DNA of 27,808 bases from contig JAYMGJ010000624.1 in the NCBI GenBank assembly GCA_037178675.1, positions 1 to 27,808 on the forward strand, read 5' to 3'. Source of the stretch: Scleroderma bovista (taxonomy: Eukaryota; Basidiomycota; Agaricomycetes; Boletales; Sclerodermataceae). The position numbers and the translations under genes were made by a program. Shown here piece after piece: positions 8,830 to 19,149 of this stretch (positions are counted from its first letter, which is position 1; each line of letters begins with the position of its first letter). Under the pieces are notes generated by a model. It was not told the DNA's origin. It did no database searches and saw nothing but the letters and a program-made list of their open reading frames with translations.

Positions 8830-9398
8830 TGTCAAGTCCGGGTCTACTCCGGTAGGGGGTCTGGTCAAGTCCGGACGAAAGCAGACGAAGGGAGAGGGCA
8901 GAGGGCTGGACAAGAGATTAGTCTGGCCGGAGTTGGTGACCGCTTGGATTCAATGACTAAGGATAACGAGCGTTGATCCCTTGCGTAGGTTCCGGTCAAG
9001 AAGGGGAGACAGAGACAGAGACGGAGACAGGCAAGATCAGGAGTAGAGACTATGGTTGAGTACATATGGTGACAAGTAAACAACCTAATAGCGGACAAGG
9101 GATGACCGGAGTTAGGACTAGGTCAGGTCCAGTGAAAATAAAGTCAGGTCCGGGTAAAATAAATCAGGTCCGGTGAAAATGCTACAAGGTATAGGATATA
9201 TCGAGTTCACGGAGAACTCACATCAAGCAGGGTTGACGACGAGGTGTGGTAATGAATGAATAGAGCATAGACCAAGGGTCGTGCTTAACGGAAGGTTATC
9301 TGCGTGAGCGTGACCGGAGTAACTGGTGGGTGACCGGAGTTGAGCTGTAAAGCTGCGAAGTGACCGGATAGGACCCGGAGTTGGACACGGTCGTAACA
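8830..9398 (-). mobile_element. Solo LTR (569 bp) inserted in the Copia-2 leader
   Basis: The insert is bounded by TG (8830) and CA (9398) and flanked by a perfect 5-bp duplication ggcga (8825-8829 and 9399-9403). Read on the minus strand it starts TGTTACGACCG, ends CCGGACTTGACA, and contains many ACTCCGGTC words. A 14-base block (GTTTACTTGTCACC, minus strand of 9081-9068) is identical to one at 13935-13948 in the LTR of the large element, in the same relative orientation, and both LTRs end CTTGACA. It is therefore a diverged relative of that family, left after LTR-LTR recombination. No coding content. Confidence 0.88.
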
Positions 9399-9553
9399 GG
9401 CGAACATCGTCGACGACTTGCGCTGGCATGACCTAGTCATGAGTTAGCTGTTGACAGAAGTGCTTTCACTAGCACTCAGGTGTTTCTTCTTTTCTTGCTT
9501 GTCCGTTGTCACATTCACTTGCTGACTCCATTGACTCCCAACAGAACATCACC

Positions 9554-11833
9554 ATGTCCAGTGCTCTTGACAAGATGGTTCCCGTGTTCACTGGCTCCAA
9601 CTGGCAGCAGTGGCACACCTCTATGCAGGCCTACCTTTGGGCACAAGGCCAATGGTACGTTTACTCGATGATGCAACCCGCTGACGGTCACGATGACCGT
9701 AAAGAATGGGATGACAACACCGAGAGAGCGCTCGGTAATATCACCTTGTGCCTAGCCCCCTCGATTCAAGTTACCATTTCTGAACTTGCGTCCATCAAGG
9801 AAGTATGGGACCACCTGAAGAAGAACTTCAGCACCCCCAGTATCGGTTCTGCCTACACTGAGCTTAGCAAGCTCCTGGCCACCAACATCCCTGCTGGCTC
9901 CCATCCCGCTCCCGCAATTACGAAGCCGCTTAGTCACTTCACCTACTTGAAAGACGCTGGCTTCGAGTTCCCTGCCCCCGTGCAGGCTATGATTATCCTC
10001 TGCAAGCTCCCTCCTACTATGGAGGTTGTAGCTCAAATACTCAGCCAGACGTCGCCGGATGAGATTAAGAATCTGAAGCCTGATGGGATCGTCAAGGCCG
10101 CTATGCTCTCTTTTGAGCAGAAAGGTGCCTCTTCACGTGGTGGTGGTAAGGGCCCACAGGCCAACAAGCTTAGCGCTGTGAAGCCCAAGCCGGCTGACCC
10201 CAAGTTCGCCCAGCAGCAGCAGCAGCCCCAGAGGCAGCAGCAGCAGCAAGGCAGGTCCAACAGTGGTACAAGCGGAAACACTCCTGCACAAGGACAGGGA
10301 GGCTGCACTCGACGCGGTGGCAAGAAGGCTCGCGCTTGCTGCGAGAACGCCCAACAGGCTGCCTTCACCACATACGTCCACTACGATGGACCAGAGCCCA
10401 CTGTCGACCCTCGCGCCCTGGCTCACACCCCCGGTGCTACCAACTACGGCTGCCCCACTTTTGAAAACACTATCAAGGCCTTTGACTTGGCACACTGTCT
10501 GGGGGTAGAGCCCTCCTGCCAGACCATCTGCACCCTCGACCAAGTTGTGTCATTGGCGAGTGCGAACCTGGACCAGCCTGAGGCCGGTCCCTCCTCGTTG
10601 AAGTGCCCTCGTCTTGAGGAGCGCATCACCATGTATGAGGAGGATGCCATCTCCCTGGGGGATGAAGAGCCCTTCGCTCATGAACCGTTCGCCGATGATG
10701 AGTTTGACAAGATAGATGCAATGGTCCTCGACTGCTACAATGCAACATTGATGGAAATGGGCGCAGAGGCCAGCCTCTTCAGGCAAGTACCTTCTGCACG
10801 CGTGCTGACCAACACTGACACGCTCCCTTTACATGTGCGCTTCACACCGTCACTGTATATAGCGAGTATTAACTACAATATGTTGTGTTGTGTCCCCTTG
10901 AGCAATGCATATACCTGTTCGTGTCTGAATGATGCACGCTGTGCTGGATGTAAGGGAAAAATGGTCAATGATAGTGAACTTTCTGGTGCCTTCTGGCTCC
11001 TAGACTCTGGCACATCACACCACTTCACCGGTGACATAGGTGATTTCACCTCCTACAATGCGCTAAAGCGAGCACACTACGCCAAAACAGCTAATGGTGT
11101 AGCACTGATTGCTGGCATTGGCATGGTATTACTCTGGTGCCTAGACCACCACTCTGGGGATGAGAAAGTTATCACACTCACCCAAGTGCTCCATATGCCA
11201 GGCGCTACTGCACACCTCATTTCTATGGGTGAAATGCTCCAGCATAATTACAAAGTCACTGGCGATAAGCAAGGCATTAGCCTCATTCATAAAGCTGAAC
11301 ACCTATGGTTTGGGCCAGACCCAGAAGATGATCGCAACATCATTTTTGGGATTAGATCTATCCTGATAATTAGATCTAACTATATCGCCTCTGTGAGCAA
11401 AGTCGATTATGACATTATGCACCAGAGATTTGGGCACCCCTCAAAGGAAGTACTCCAACGTGCGCAAAAGCATATGCAGCGCTTCCCGGAGATCCACTTT
11501 CCTACTGAGGATTGTGTTTGCCCTGGATATGCTCTTGGCAAGATGCCCAATCGAGCTTTCCCAGAAAATGAAAGACGTGCTTCCAAGCCCTTTGAGCTGG
11601 TGCACTCTGACCTGAAATCCTTCCCAGTTACATCGTACCGGAAGTTTAAATATGTTATCACCTTCTATGATGACTACACCTCTCACGCCTGGACTATGCC
11701 TCTTTGCTCCAAAGCTGCAGCAATTATGGCTGCCAAAGATTTCCTCGAAATGGTGCTTGTCCAACATGATATGCACGTCGTTGGATGGATGTCCGATGCC
11801 GGTGGAGAGTATAAATCTGATCTATTTGATTGA
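9554..11833 (+). CDS. Gag, protease and first half of integrase of Copia-2, ended by a premature TGA
   Basis: The open frame gives 759 residues from an ATG in good context (CATCACCATGT); a weaker in-frame ATG lies at 9506. The start has the F-x-G-x-N-W-x-x-W pattern of copia Gag. A Q-rich, basic linker (about 10210-10260) follows, and no CCHC zinc knuckle is visible, unlike Copia-1. The protease motif is D484-S-G. The GAG-pre-integrase site shows H623, H628 and C656, but Tyr at 659 where the second cysteine of C-x2-C is expected. Integrase D686 (H-S-D) and D748 (S-D-A-G-G-E-Y) are present. The frame stops at TGA 11831-11833, before the catalytic glutamate (codon at 11903), so integrase is truncated. 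Gag could still be made; pol function is lost. Confidence 0.88.
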   Translation: MSSALDKMVPVFTGSNWQQWHTSMQAYLWAQGQWYVYSMMQPADGHDDRKEWDDNTERALGNITLCLAPSIQVTISELASIKEVWDHLKKNFSTPSIGSAYTELSKLLATNIPAGSHPAPAITKPLSHFTYLKDAGFEFPAPVQAMIILCKLPPTMEVVAQILSQTSPDEIKNLKPDGIVKAAMLSFEQKGASSRGGGKGPQANKLSAVKPKPADPKFAQQQQQPQRQQQQQGRSNSGTSGNTPAQGQGGCTRRGGKKARACCENAQQAAFTTYVHYDGPEPTVDPRALAHTPGATNYGCPTFENTIKAFDLAHCLGVEPSCQTICTLDQVVSLASANLDQPEAGPSSLKCPRLEERITMYEEDAISLGDEEPFAHEPFADDEFDKIDAMVLDCYNATLMEMGAEASLFRQVPSARVLTNTDTLPLHVRFTPSLYIASINYNMLCCVPLSNAYTCSCLNDARCAGCKGKMVNDSELSGAFWLLDSGTSHHFTGDIGDFTSYNALKRAHYAKTANGVALIAGIGMVLLWCLDHHSGDEKVITLTQVLHMPGATAHLISMGEMLQHNYKVTGDKQGISLIHKAEHLWFGPDPEDDRNIIFGIRSILIIRSNYIASVSKVDYDIMHQRFGHPSKEVLQRAQKHMQRFPEIHFPTEDCVCPGYALGKMPNRAFPENERRASKPFELVHSDLKSFPVTSYRKFKYVITFYDDYTSHAWTMPLCSKAAAIMAAKDFLEMVLVQHDMHVVGWMSDAGGEYKSDLFD

Positions 11834-13125
11834 GCACTCCTTGAAAAGGGAATAAAAATATATCAAAGTGCTCCAAGAACCCCCATGCAGAATGGCCATG
11901 CCGAGCGTTTAGGGCACACTCTCATGGATAAAGCTGAGTCTATGCGGATCAAGCCTGCATTCCTGACTCCTGGTGGGAATTTGTGTTCGCTCATGCAACT
12001 CACCTTTACAACCATACTCCAGTAGCTCGCCTGTGATGGCACACCCCCCATGAAATGCTTAAGGGGGAGATGCCTAACATCAACCACCTCTGTGTATTTG
12101 GCTGTGGAGCCTTTGTCTACCTCCCAGCCTCGGCTTGAGCAAATAAGATGGCTCCCAAGTCGGAGCTTATGACCTATGTCATTGTTGCCCCTGGCAATGA
12201 GCACAACTTTTTGTTTATGCGCTCCACCAATGCAGTGTTCACCGCTGCCCACACCATCTTTGATGAGCGTCATTTCCCTCGCTGCCCCAAGAACAGGTGC
12301 GAACCTCTCGAGAACCCTTTTGGAAGGGTAAATCCAAAACCTACCACCGATCGACCAGGGAATTCCCCTGATGATACCGACAGTGATGATGATGTGGAAC
12401 ACAACCATGGCTACCCACATCCCCAAGCGCAGGATGATGATCCAAAGTGTGAGGAACCCGAGGCTCCTGAGGAAGAGCCTAATCAAATAAATCCTCCCCA
12501 TACACCATCTCCAGTGCCTCCACCAGCACCGAGAATGCCTTCACTGGTGAGAAACCCGCCACCTCCAGCACCACAGCGCCCTGGCCGAGCTGAACGCTGC
12601 CAGAATGTGCCATGACTCCCTGCAGTGAATATTCCTGCCCGCCCCCAACATGAACGTAGAGCGCCATTGTGCCCCAGTAACGTGTATGGTGAGCGGTGAC
12701 ATCCCATTGAGCAACTCCGGGATATTGAAAGTGCCTCTTGATGGCGAGAAACAGTGGGTGAGACCCCTAGGCCCCCACAACCAGACACACCAGAACATAT
12801 CCCTGGTGGTTTCCCCAACACCTCTGCAATGCCCAGTGAGGAAGATGTGCAAAAGATGTGCGAGGAAGGGGGAGCAAACCTAGTCTGTTTCCTGATGGGC
12901 AAAGCCCTCGAAACCTGCGAGCCTCAATATGAGAGTGTCCGCAACTGGTCCTACAAGGACATCACTTGCTTACCCCAAGCTGAGTAGAAACTCTGGCGAC
13001 TTGCTTGCCAAGAAGAGCTTGACATGCTGCAAAAGTGCAAAGTCTTTGAGCTAGTTGACCGTCCCCGAGACCGGAAGGTCATTAAGAATCGATGGGTCTT
13101 CGACGTAAAGTCGGTTGGCTGGAAG
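11834..13125 (+). pseudogene. Copia-2 pol continued: end of integrase, linker and start of reverse transcriptase, decayed
   Basis: The frame resumes after TGA 11831 with the integrase motif P-x-Q-N-G-x-A-E-R (E at 11903), then shifts by a one-base deletion near 11950. The next frame reads H-L-Y-N-H-T-P-V-A-R and V-F-G-C-G-A, the usual end of copia integrase, followed by a proline-rich linker. Stops in this frame are TGA at 12034, 12136, 12613, 12697 and 12739, and TAG at 12985. Each TGA stands where arginine is plausible, so CGA decay is the likely cause. From about 12990 the start of RVT_2 reverse transcriptase appears (E-E-L-D-M-L then R-W-V-F-D-V-K), and it is cut at 13125 by the large insertion. 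Confidence 0.88.
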
Positions 13126-13605
13126 TGTCATATCCATACTTTTCCAGTCGCAACTCCGGTCTAACCATGGCCTGCCTGACCTCTCCTTAGGCATAGATAC
13201 AACTCCGGATCTATTCCAGCCATCTCCAGCCCTATAGCTGCACTCCAGCTCAACTCCGGTCACTACGTCCATCTCCGCCTCAGGACTAACCCCTGTCTTC
13301 CTACAGACAGATCCACGGTCTAACTCCTCCATGTCGGACCTGTACCTACCACTAGTCGCTACTCCAGTTTCAGTCCGGCCACTCCCTTAGCCTTGTCTGC
13401 GACGTAGCCCAACTCCGGCTGGTACATCCAACTCCAGCTCAGTTCTGCTCCTGCTCCTGCTCCACTTCCTCTGTCAGGTCCACCAAAGGCTTAGGACATT
13501 TCCATGTCCAACTCTGGACCTTCCTCCGGCTACTCTGCCCTTCCTCCACCTGTGCACTCCCTCCGCTCGTGCACTCCCTCCGCTCTTGCACTTCCTCCAG
13601 TTGTG

Positions 13606-13710
13606 CACTTCCTCCGGTCCCACTTCCTCCGGTCCCACTTCCTCCGGTCCCACTTCCTCCGGTCCCACTTCCTCCGGTCCCACTTCCTCCAGTCCCACTT
13701 CCTCCGGTCC
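13606..13710 (+). repeat. 15-bp minisatellite, seven units, inside the 5' LTR
   Basis: CACTTCCTCCGGTCC is repeated head to tail seven times, with one unit carrying CCAG for CCGG. The 3' LTR has only two units (25489-25518). The array explains an open frame repeating L-P-P-V-P, which is not a gene. Confidence 0.92.
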
Positions 13711-13974
13711 TGGACATCGGTCCGGACTTAACATTAGTTAAGTCCACCTCTGACCCTTACCTGTCCTCTTCCGACCTAGTTCCCTTGTCCCTGCTTTTCC
13801 TCCATCGTCCCTGTAACTCTAGTTCCCTGTGTCTGCTTCCGCTCCGGTTTATTTTCCTGTCCCTGCTTTATTTTCTTGTACCTGGTTTATTTTCCTGTCT
13901 GCTTTTGCTCCATCCCTTGTCTCGACATTAAGGTGTTTACTTGTCACCGTATATACTCACCTTAGTTTCATTAC

Positions 13975-13982
13975 TATATAAA
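13975..13982 (+). promoter_or_regulatory. TATA box in the 5' LTR of the large element
   Basis: TATATAAA is conserved at the same place in the 3' LTR (25793-25800) and lies just downstream of the block shared with the solo LTR at 8830-9398. It is the probable promoter of the non-coding transcript. Confidence 0.5.
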
Positions 13983-14359
13983 CTACCGTACTCTGGCCTA
14001 GTAGTCCTTAGATCAAATCTTGACTAAGATACTCCCCACTCTGTACTACCCACCATGCTCTCCTAATCCCATCTTGTTCTCCTGAACTCAGGCCAACTCC
14101 GGCCTCCGTCCTATCTCGTCCCCTTGGTCCTATGTCTGATCCTAGCAAGTCTCCTACTTGCACGAGGGCAAAAGCCACCTCTGTCCCAGACTCGACGCTA
14201 GACCTCTCAGGACTTATCCCACCTCTGGGATGTCCTTCGCTCCGGACAAGCTGCGCTCAACTCCGGACCACTTTCCCGCGGTCCGGACTTACTCCGCAAA
14301 AACCCGGACTTACTCCCTGTGCTTCTCTAGTGCCCGGACATCGTTCGTTTGACCCGGTG

Positions 14360-14379
14360 TAGAGACGCATGCGTCTCTA
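14360..14379. repeat. Perfect 20-bp palindrome at the tip of the insertion
   Basis: TAGAGACGCATGCGTCTCTA equals its own reverse complement and starts two bases inside the element's end. Confidence 0.9.
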
Positions 14380-14420
14380 GGTGCACATATACCGATCAGT
14401 ATTCACCCAAACTCGCTCGT

Positions 14421-15410
14421 GCTACTCAGCACAGCCACTCGCACCCAACCTGCACGAGAGCTCTCCAATGCGCAGCTTGGTACACCCAATAGGGTCCTGC
14501 GAAGGTCCCGCATGAGTAGCTATTCCCTATCTCTTCCTGCGAGCGTCGCAATCACTCAGAATAGCTTCGGGTCTGTTTGGACTAGTCCACGCTACTCAGC
14601 ACAGCCACCCACACCCAACCCGCATGAGAGCTCTCCGGTGCGCAGCTTGGTACACCCAATAGGGTCCTGCGAAGGTCCCGCATGAGTAGCTATTCCCTAT
14701 CTCTTCCTGCGAGCGTCGCAATCAATCGGAATAGCTTCGGGTCTGTTTGGACTAGTCCGCGCTACTCAGCACAGCCACCCGCACCCAACCCGCACGAGAG
14801 CGCAGCTTGGTACACCCAATAGGGTCCTGCGAAGGTCCTGCATGAGTAGCTATTCCCTGTCTCTTCCTGCGAGCGTCGCAATCACTCAGAATAGCTTCGG
14901 GTCTGTTTGAACTAGTCCGTGCTACTCAGCACAGCCACCCACACCCAACCCGCACGAGAGCTCTCCAATGCACAGCTTGGTACACCCATTAGGGTCCTGC
15001 GAAGGTCCCACATGAGTAGCTATTCCCTATCTCTTCCTGCGAGTGTCGCGATCACTTGGAATAGCTTCGGGTCTGTTTGGACTAGTCCATGCTACTCAGC
15101 ACAGCCGCCCGCACCCTACCCGCACGAGAGCTCTCCAATGCGCAGCTTGGTACACCCATTAGGGTCCTGCGAAGGTCCCACATGAGTAGCTATTCCCTAT
15201 CTCTTCCTGCGAGCGTCGCGATCACTTGGAATAGCTTCGGGTCTGTTTGGACTAGTCCACGCTACTCAGCACAGCCACCTGCACCCTACCCGCACGAGAG
15301 CTCTCCAATGCGCAGCTTGGTACACCTGATAGGGCCCTGCGAAGGTCCTGCATGCGTAGCTCATCCCTATCCCTTCCTGACGGTCTCAGTCACTTGGAGT
15401 AGCATTGAGT
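14421..15410 (+). repeat. 170-bp tandem satellite, six copies
   Basis: Copies begin GCTACTCAGCACAGCC at 14421, 14591, 14761, 14921, 15091 and 15261. The third lacks 10 bp (period 160) and the last is truncated. Copies differ mainly by C/T and A/G changes. Because 170 is not a multiple of three, frames change from copy to copy, and the repeated open frames across it are not genes. Confidence 0.92.
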
Positions 15411-15700
15411 CGCACTACTACATCGCATCGGGTCACGCTACATCGCATCAGGTCACGCTACATCGCATCGGGTCACACTACATCGCATCGGGTCGCACTG
15501 CATTGTGTCGGGTCACTCTCCTGCGTAGGGTCTCACTGCATAGGGTTGCATTGCATCGGGTTGCATTGCATCAGGTTGCATTGCATCGGGTCGTGTTGCA
15601 TTGGGTCGGGTCACTCTCCTGCATAGGGTCTCGCTGCATAGGGCCGCATCGCACTGCATAGGGTCGCATCACACTGCATAGGGTCGCACTACATAGGGTT
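15411..15700 (+). repeat. 15-20 bp tandem array of CATCGCATCGGGT type
   Basis: It directly follows the 170-bp array. The first part is about 20-bp units (ctacatcgcatcgggtcacg). These grade into 15-bp units (TTGCATTGCATCGGG) and then into GCATAGGGTCGCA units. The grading of CG to TG and CA between units suggests CpG decay of an older uniform array. Confidence 0.8.
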
Positions 15701-17240
15701 TGCTCTCCACTTCTCTTCCTGTCACTTTAGCTTCTGCCTTTGTGTCCCTCAGCCTTTCCCCTCGCTTTAGCGTCCCTGACAGCTGTCATTATGTTAGTAT
15801 TACGTTCCCTCTTAGCGCTGTCATCCTCTCTCCTTCTCTTCGGGTCGCTTGTACCCTTCCCCCTGGATTAGGCTTCAGTATATAGCCCTAGTCCTCACAA
15901 AAATAAGGAGTTTCCTTTCTGCCCCCATCTGAGTGTCTAAGTGCGAGTTCTGTCATTTCCGGTGTTTCTCTGTCGTTTCTCTCGTGTCCTGCTGCCCTCT
16001 CTTTGTTTTCTGACGACCCTAGACGACCCTATTCGGTGCTCTGACGATTTCCGGTGGATCCCGCTATTCCCAGCTCTCCCTAGCGCGTGTCTACACACAC
16101 TAGGCAACCTCCCTACTCCCTAGTCGCGCACTCCCTGCGCATTTTTGCTGTGCTCCTCACCCCTACTCTGCTCTCTCTCGACTCCCGGAACCTCCGAGTG
16201 CGCTCCTGCGCTCTATTCTCCTTAGCCCCCCTAGTCAAGCCAGACCAGGTCTCCTTGGGCGGACACCCATTTTCGCGCCTTCAAGGGACTCACCCCCTAC
16301 ACCGGACTTGACTCTCCGCACTAACTAGCACCTACTAGTGTCTGGACTTACCTCCTCATTAGTTCCCTGCACCTCTGGACCTTCTAGTAAGATCGCTGAG
16401 GAGAACCGGTCTTGACAGTAGATTTGATCTCACCAAAACTCGTGCAAATTCATCCGCCATGGCTCTGAACCTACTCTCTCCGACAGTATGCATAAACCCA
16501 CACTCTTTGTCTGTCACTCATGTCCAGCCAACCTTGGCCACTGTACTCCTGAGCATCGTGCTCTCTGACTTGTCCTACCCGGACTTTCCGCTCTGACCAT
16601 CTCCGGTCGCCTGCATCGACTGGCAACTACTCCTGGACTTTGTTCTAAGTCCTTCGTACTTTATTTCCAATGACTGCTCTTCCTTAGGGCATCAACTCCG
16701 GCCACCCCTATCTTACTCCGGCTTTACAAACCCTTGTTTGGTCCGGACTTTTGAATTTCCGCACTCTGGTCCTTTTCTTTGGACTCGGAAACTCTCTGGC
16801 TGGCTTGGAAGTATTTGTCTACACTCTGTTGCCTTGGCTTGTCACCAGCTCTGCTGCCTGCACCTACCTTTGCCTTCCTTTGGCTGCGCTGACCCTCATC
16901 AACTCCGGACTTTTAGTTTTCCAGCTTGTTGTTCCTTCTCCGGACTCAGAAACTCTCTGCTCCGCCTGGAAACCTTGTCCGCACTCTGCAGCCATACTTT
17001 GGCATTGTGTCTGTTGCCTCTGTCTGCCTCTTGCCTTCTTCTGTCTACCAAGACTCTTGGCTACTCCGGACTTTTGAATTTCCGACTCTCCACTTTATCC
17101 GGAAATCACTGTCTACACTCTGTAGTCATCCCTAGGCATTATATCTGCTGTCCTCGTCTGCTTCACTGCCTTCAGCAATCTCGGACATCATGTCCTGACT
17201 CTCTGTAGCTACTCGGGTGTCTAACACCTTGGTACTCCGG

Positions 17241-17294
17241 CATCTTGGTCCACTCCAGCATCTTGGTCCACTCCGGCATCTTGGTCCACTCCGG
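17241..17294 (+). repeat. 18-bp tandem repeat, three units
   Basis: CATCTTGGTCCACTCCGG is repeated three times, the first with CCAG in place of CCGG. Confidence 0.85.
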
Positions 17295-17632
17295 CTTCCC
17301 AACTCCACTGGAAGTACTCCGTAGTGCTTTGGAACACTCTATAACCAACTCCGATGTTTTAGCTCAAAACTCCGGTCGCCCTACTGTTCACTTGGGCTCC
17401 CTTTAGTCAAAATGTCACTCCTTGCACTTGGAACTCTTTCCGCTCTGTGGAAACTCCAGCCAACTCCAGACCTATGCAGCAGGCCATCCACTAGTCTTTG
17501 CTCCCTACCTTTGCTCTTGACAGCCTTGTGTCTGTCCTTCTGTCTGTCCTTTGTGTCTGTCCTTTCTAGTCACTCTTTGCACCCTTGACACTCTTGTCCA
17601 TGGTATCTAGACCTTGTCCAGTCATCTCCTGT

Positions 17633-18020
17633 GCACCACACACTAACTCCGGTTGTGTCTTGTGGTTGCACACCAACTCCGGTCAACTCCTGTAGTTGTG
17701 CACTAACTCCGGTCACTCCTTGTGGCTGCGCACTAACTCCGGTCAACTCCTGTGATTGTGCACTAACTCCGGTCACCTCCTGTGACCTGCATACTACATC
17801 TAGTTGTCTTCTGTCCCCAGTGCACCAACTCTTGTCATCTCCTGTGGCTGCGCACTAACTCTGGTCAACTCCTGTGGTTGCGCACTAACTCTGGTCACCT
17901 CCTGTGCCCTGTGTGCTAACTCCAGTTGCCTTCTGTGCCCAGTACACTAACTCCAGTCATCTCCTGTGGCTGCGCACCAACTCTGGTCACTTCCTGTGCC
18001 CTGTGTGCTAACTCCAGTCA
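17633..18020 (+). repeat. About 31-bp tandem array built on GCACTAACTCCGGTCAACTC
   Basis: Roughly eleven to twelve units of 30-33 bp alternate GTGGCTGCGCACTAACTCCGGTCA and similar text. The unit length varies and later units carry CTCTGG or CTCCAG, that is, CpG-decayed ACTCCGG. Confidence 0.75.
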
Positions 18021-19125
18021 CATCTCCACCTGATTGCTTGGTATCTCTGGACTTTTTCCACCTACCCGGACTAACAGGCTTTGCTGTTACCCATCAGAAA
18101 CCCCTATTTCCGGAACTCCGGCACTGTCCTGCCATCCAGTCTGTCATTCTGACCCCTTTTGCCTGCCTCTGACTATCTTGTCAACCTCTGAGTCTGTCCT
18201 TTCTGAAATTGTCAACTCCGGTCGTCTCTGCTCCTCTGGCATCGTTGCACAAACTCTCTCCGTGCGCCTGTGCACACCTCTGTGTCTCTGCACACAAACC
18301 TTCGTGCTCTTTTGCACAATCCGCACCTCTGGTGCAATCTGGTGCTATATGCACAAATCTGTGCCTCCGTGCACGACCCTCGCTCGGGAACTACTAATAG
18401 GAGTAACTTTGAAACATAACATACCACCTACGAGGATCCGTTGATCAATTAGGTATTGGTTTGTATTATCACCGAATACCTTGCAGTGTTTGCCAAGCCC
18501 CTGACGTCACCCCCTGGGAACCTAGTTTCCAAAACTCCGGAATTTACTTCCGCCTCCTGCTCTCTCTGACCCCTTGTCGACTAGCCAGTTGAACTCCTGG
18601 TAACTCCAGGCAAACCCACCTGCTTCTATCCAGCTTGCGATGGCTAACCCCCATGACTGCAATCTAACTCTGAAAGCAACTCCGGTTCTTCCTTGATTGG
18701 AAGGAACCACCTCCGCCTGGAAACCACCCGTTACCACCCAAGACCTTGTCTTCAGTTTCACCAACTCGGACTCACCCTTGCATTCGCTACTCTCTTGTTT
18801 CCATATATTTGGGCTACCTCTCATCACCATCCCTGACTACTCCGAATAACTCCGGTTGTTGTCCACCTGGACAACTGCACTCTGTGCTATTCTGCTCCGG
18901 ACCTCTTTGTCAAAACTCCAGACTTTGTAATCACTACTCCGGACCATTCTTGTCAATACTCCGGACCTTGTTGTCAAAACTCCGGATTTTACTCACTCCA
19001 CAGCACCATCCTCTGCTGTTCTACCTAACCCGCTTTATGCTTGCTAGCCCCAAGTATTGCTTTGGTGCATCCGCACTACCTGCTCTTGGACCCGGCCATC
19101 TGGTGCTTTGACCCCATTACCCTGA

Positions 19126-19149
19126 GGGTAGACTATGGGACGTCTACCC
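19126..19149 (+). other. Perfect 8-bp hairpin followed by a purine tract
   Basis: GGGTAGAC and GTCTACCC pair around an 8-base loop. The hairpin is followed by AAAGAAGGGGATAA (19150-19163), reminiscent of the element's true polypurine tract, and by a small GGGC-TTC-GCCC hairpin (19164-19174). It could be an RNA structure of the transcript. No function is established. Confidence 0.45.

Larger units (their letters stand above)
14358..16301 (+). mobile_element. 1944-bp TG...CA insertion in the 5' LTR, probably a solo LTR of another family
   Basis: The ends are TGTAG and CTACA, a perfect 5-bp inverted pair, flanked by the 4-bp duplication ccgg (14354-14357 and 16302-16305). The 3' LTR reads straight through the empty site (gacccggacttgac around 26160), proving the insertion. 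Inside are a 20-bp palindrome, six copies of a 170-bp tandem repeat, a 15-20 bp tandem array, and about 600 bp of pyrimidine-rich sequence with a TATATAG word near 15880. No retroelement protein is encoded. The orientation is uncertain. A small LTR-bounded non-autonomous element is the alternative, but no internal second LTR was seen. Confidence 0.8.
13126..16417 (+). repeat. 5' LTR of the large element, split by a 1944-bp insertion
   Basis: LTR sequence is 13126-14357 plus 16306-16417. It aligns with 24992-26278, with long identical runs (for example about 240 bp from 13256). Differences are mostly C/T or A/G at CpG. The sequence after its end (GTAGATTTGATCTCACC) is not complementary to a tRNA I can name, so the primer is unknown. 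Confidence 0.9.

Noticed and set aside
12613..12987. TGA read-through or recoding in Copia-2
   Set aside because: The stops are numerous, accompanied by frameshifts, and explained by CGA decay seen equally in the LTRs.
13439..13931. Open frames rich in G-S-G-T-G or L-P-P-V-P on opposite strands
   Set aside because: Produced by the 15-bp minisatellite in the LTR; the array shrinks to two units in the other LTR copy.
14419..15661. Repeated nearly identical 88-codon open frames
   Set aside because: They are translations of a 170-bp tandem repeat; the period is not a multiple of three and the frame shifts from unit to unit.
16738..17208. A 156-codon open frame on the + strand
   Set aside because: It lies in the non-coding interior of the large element, overlaps another open frame, and shows no motif; its cysteine/leucine richness follows from pyrimidine-rich DNA.
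17633..18020. Possible CRISPR array
   Set aside because: There are no constant repeats with unique spacers; the whole unit is repeated with variation, and the context is a eukaryotic retroelement.
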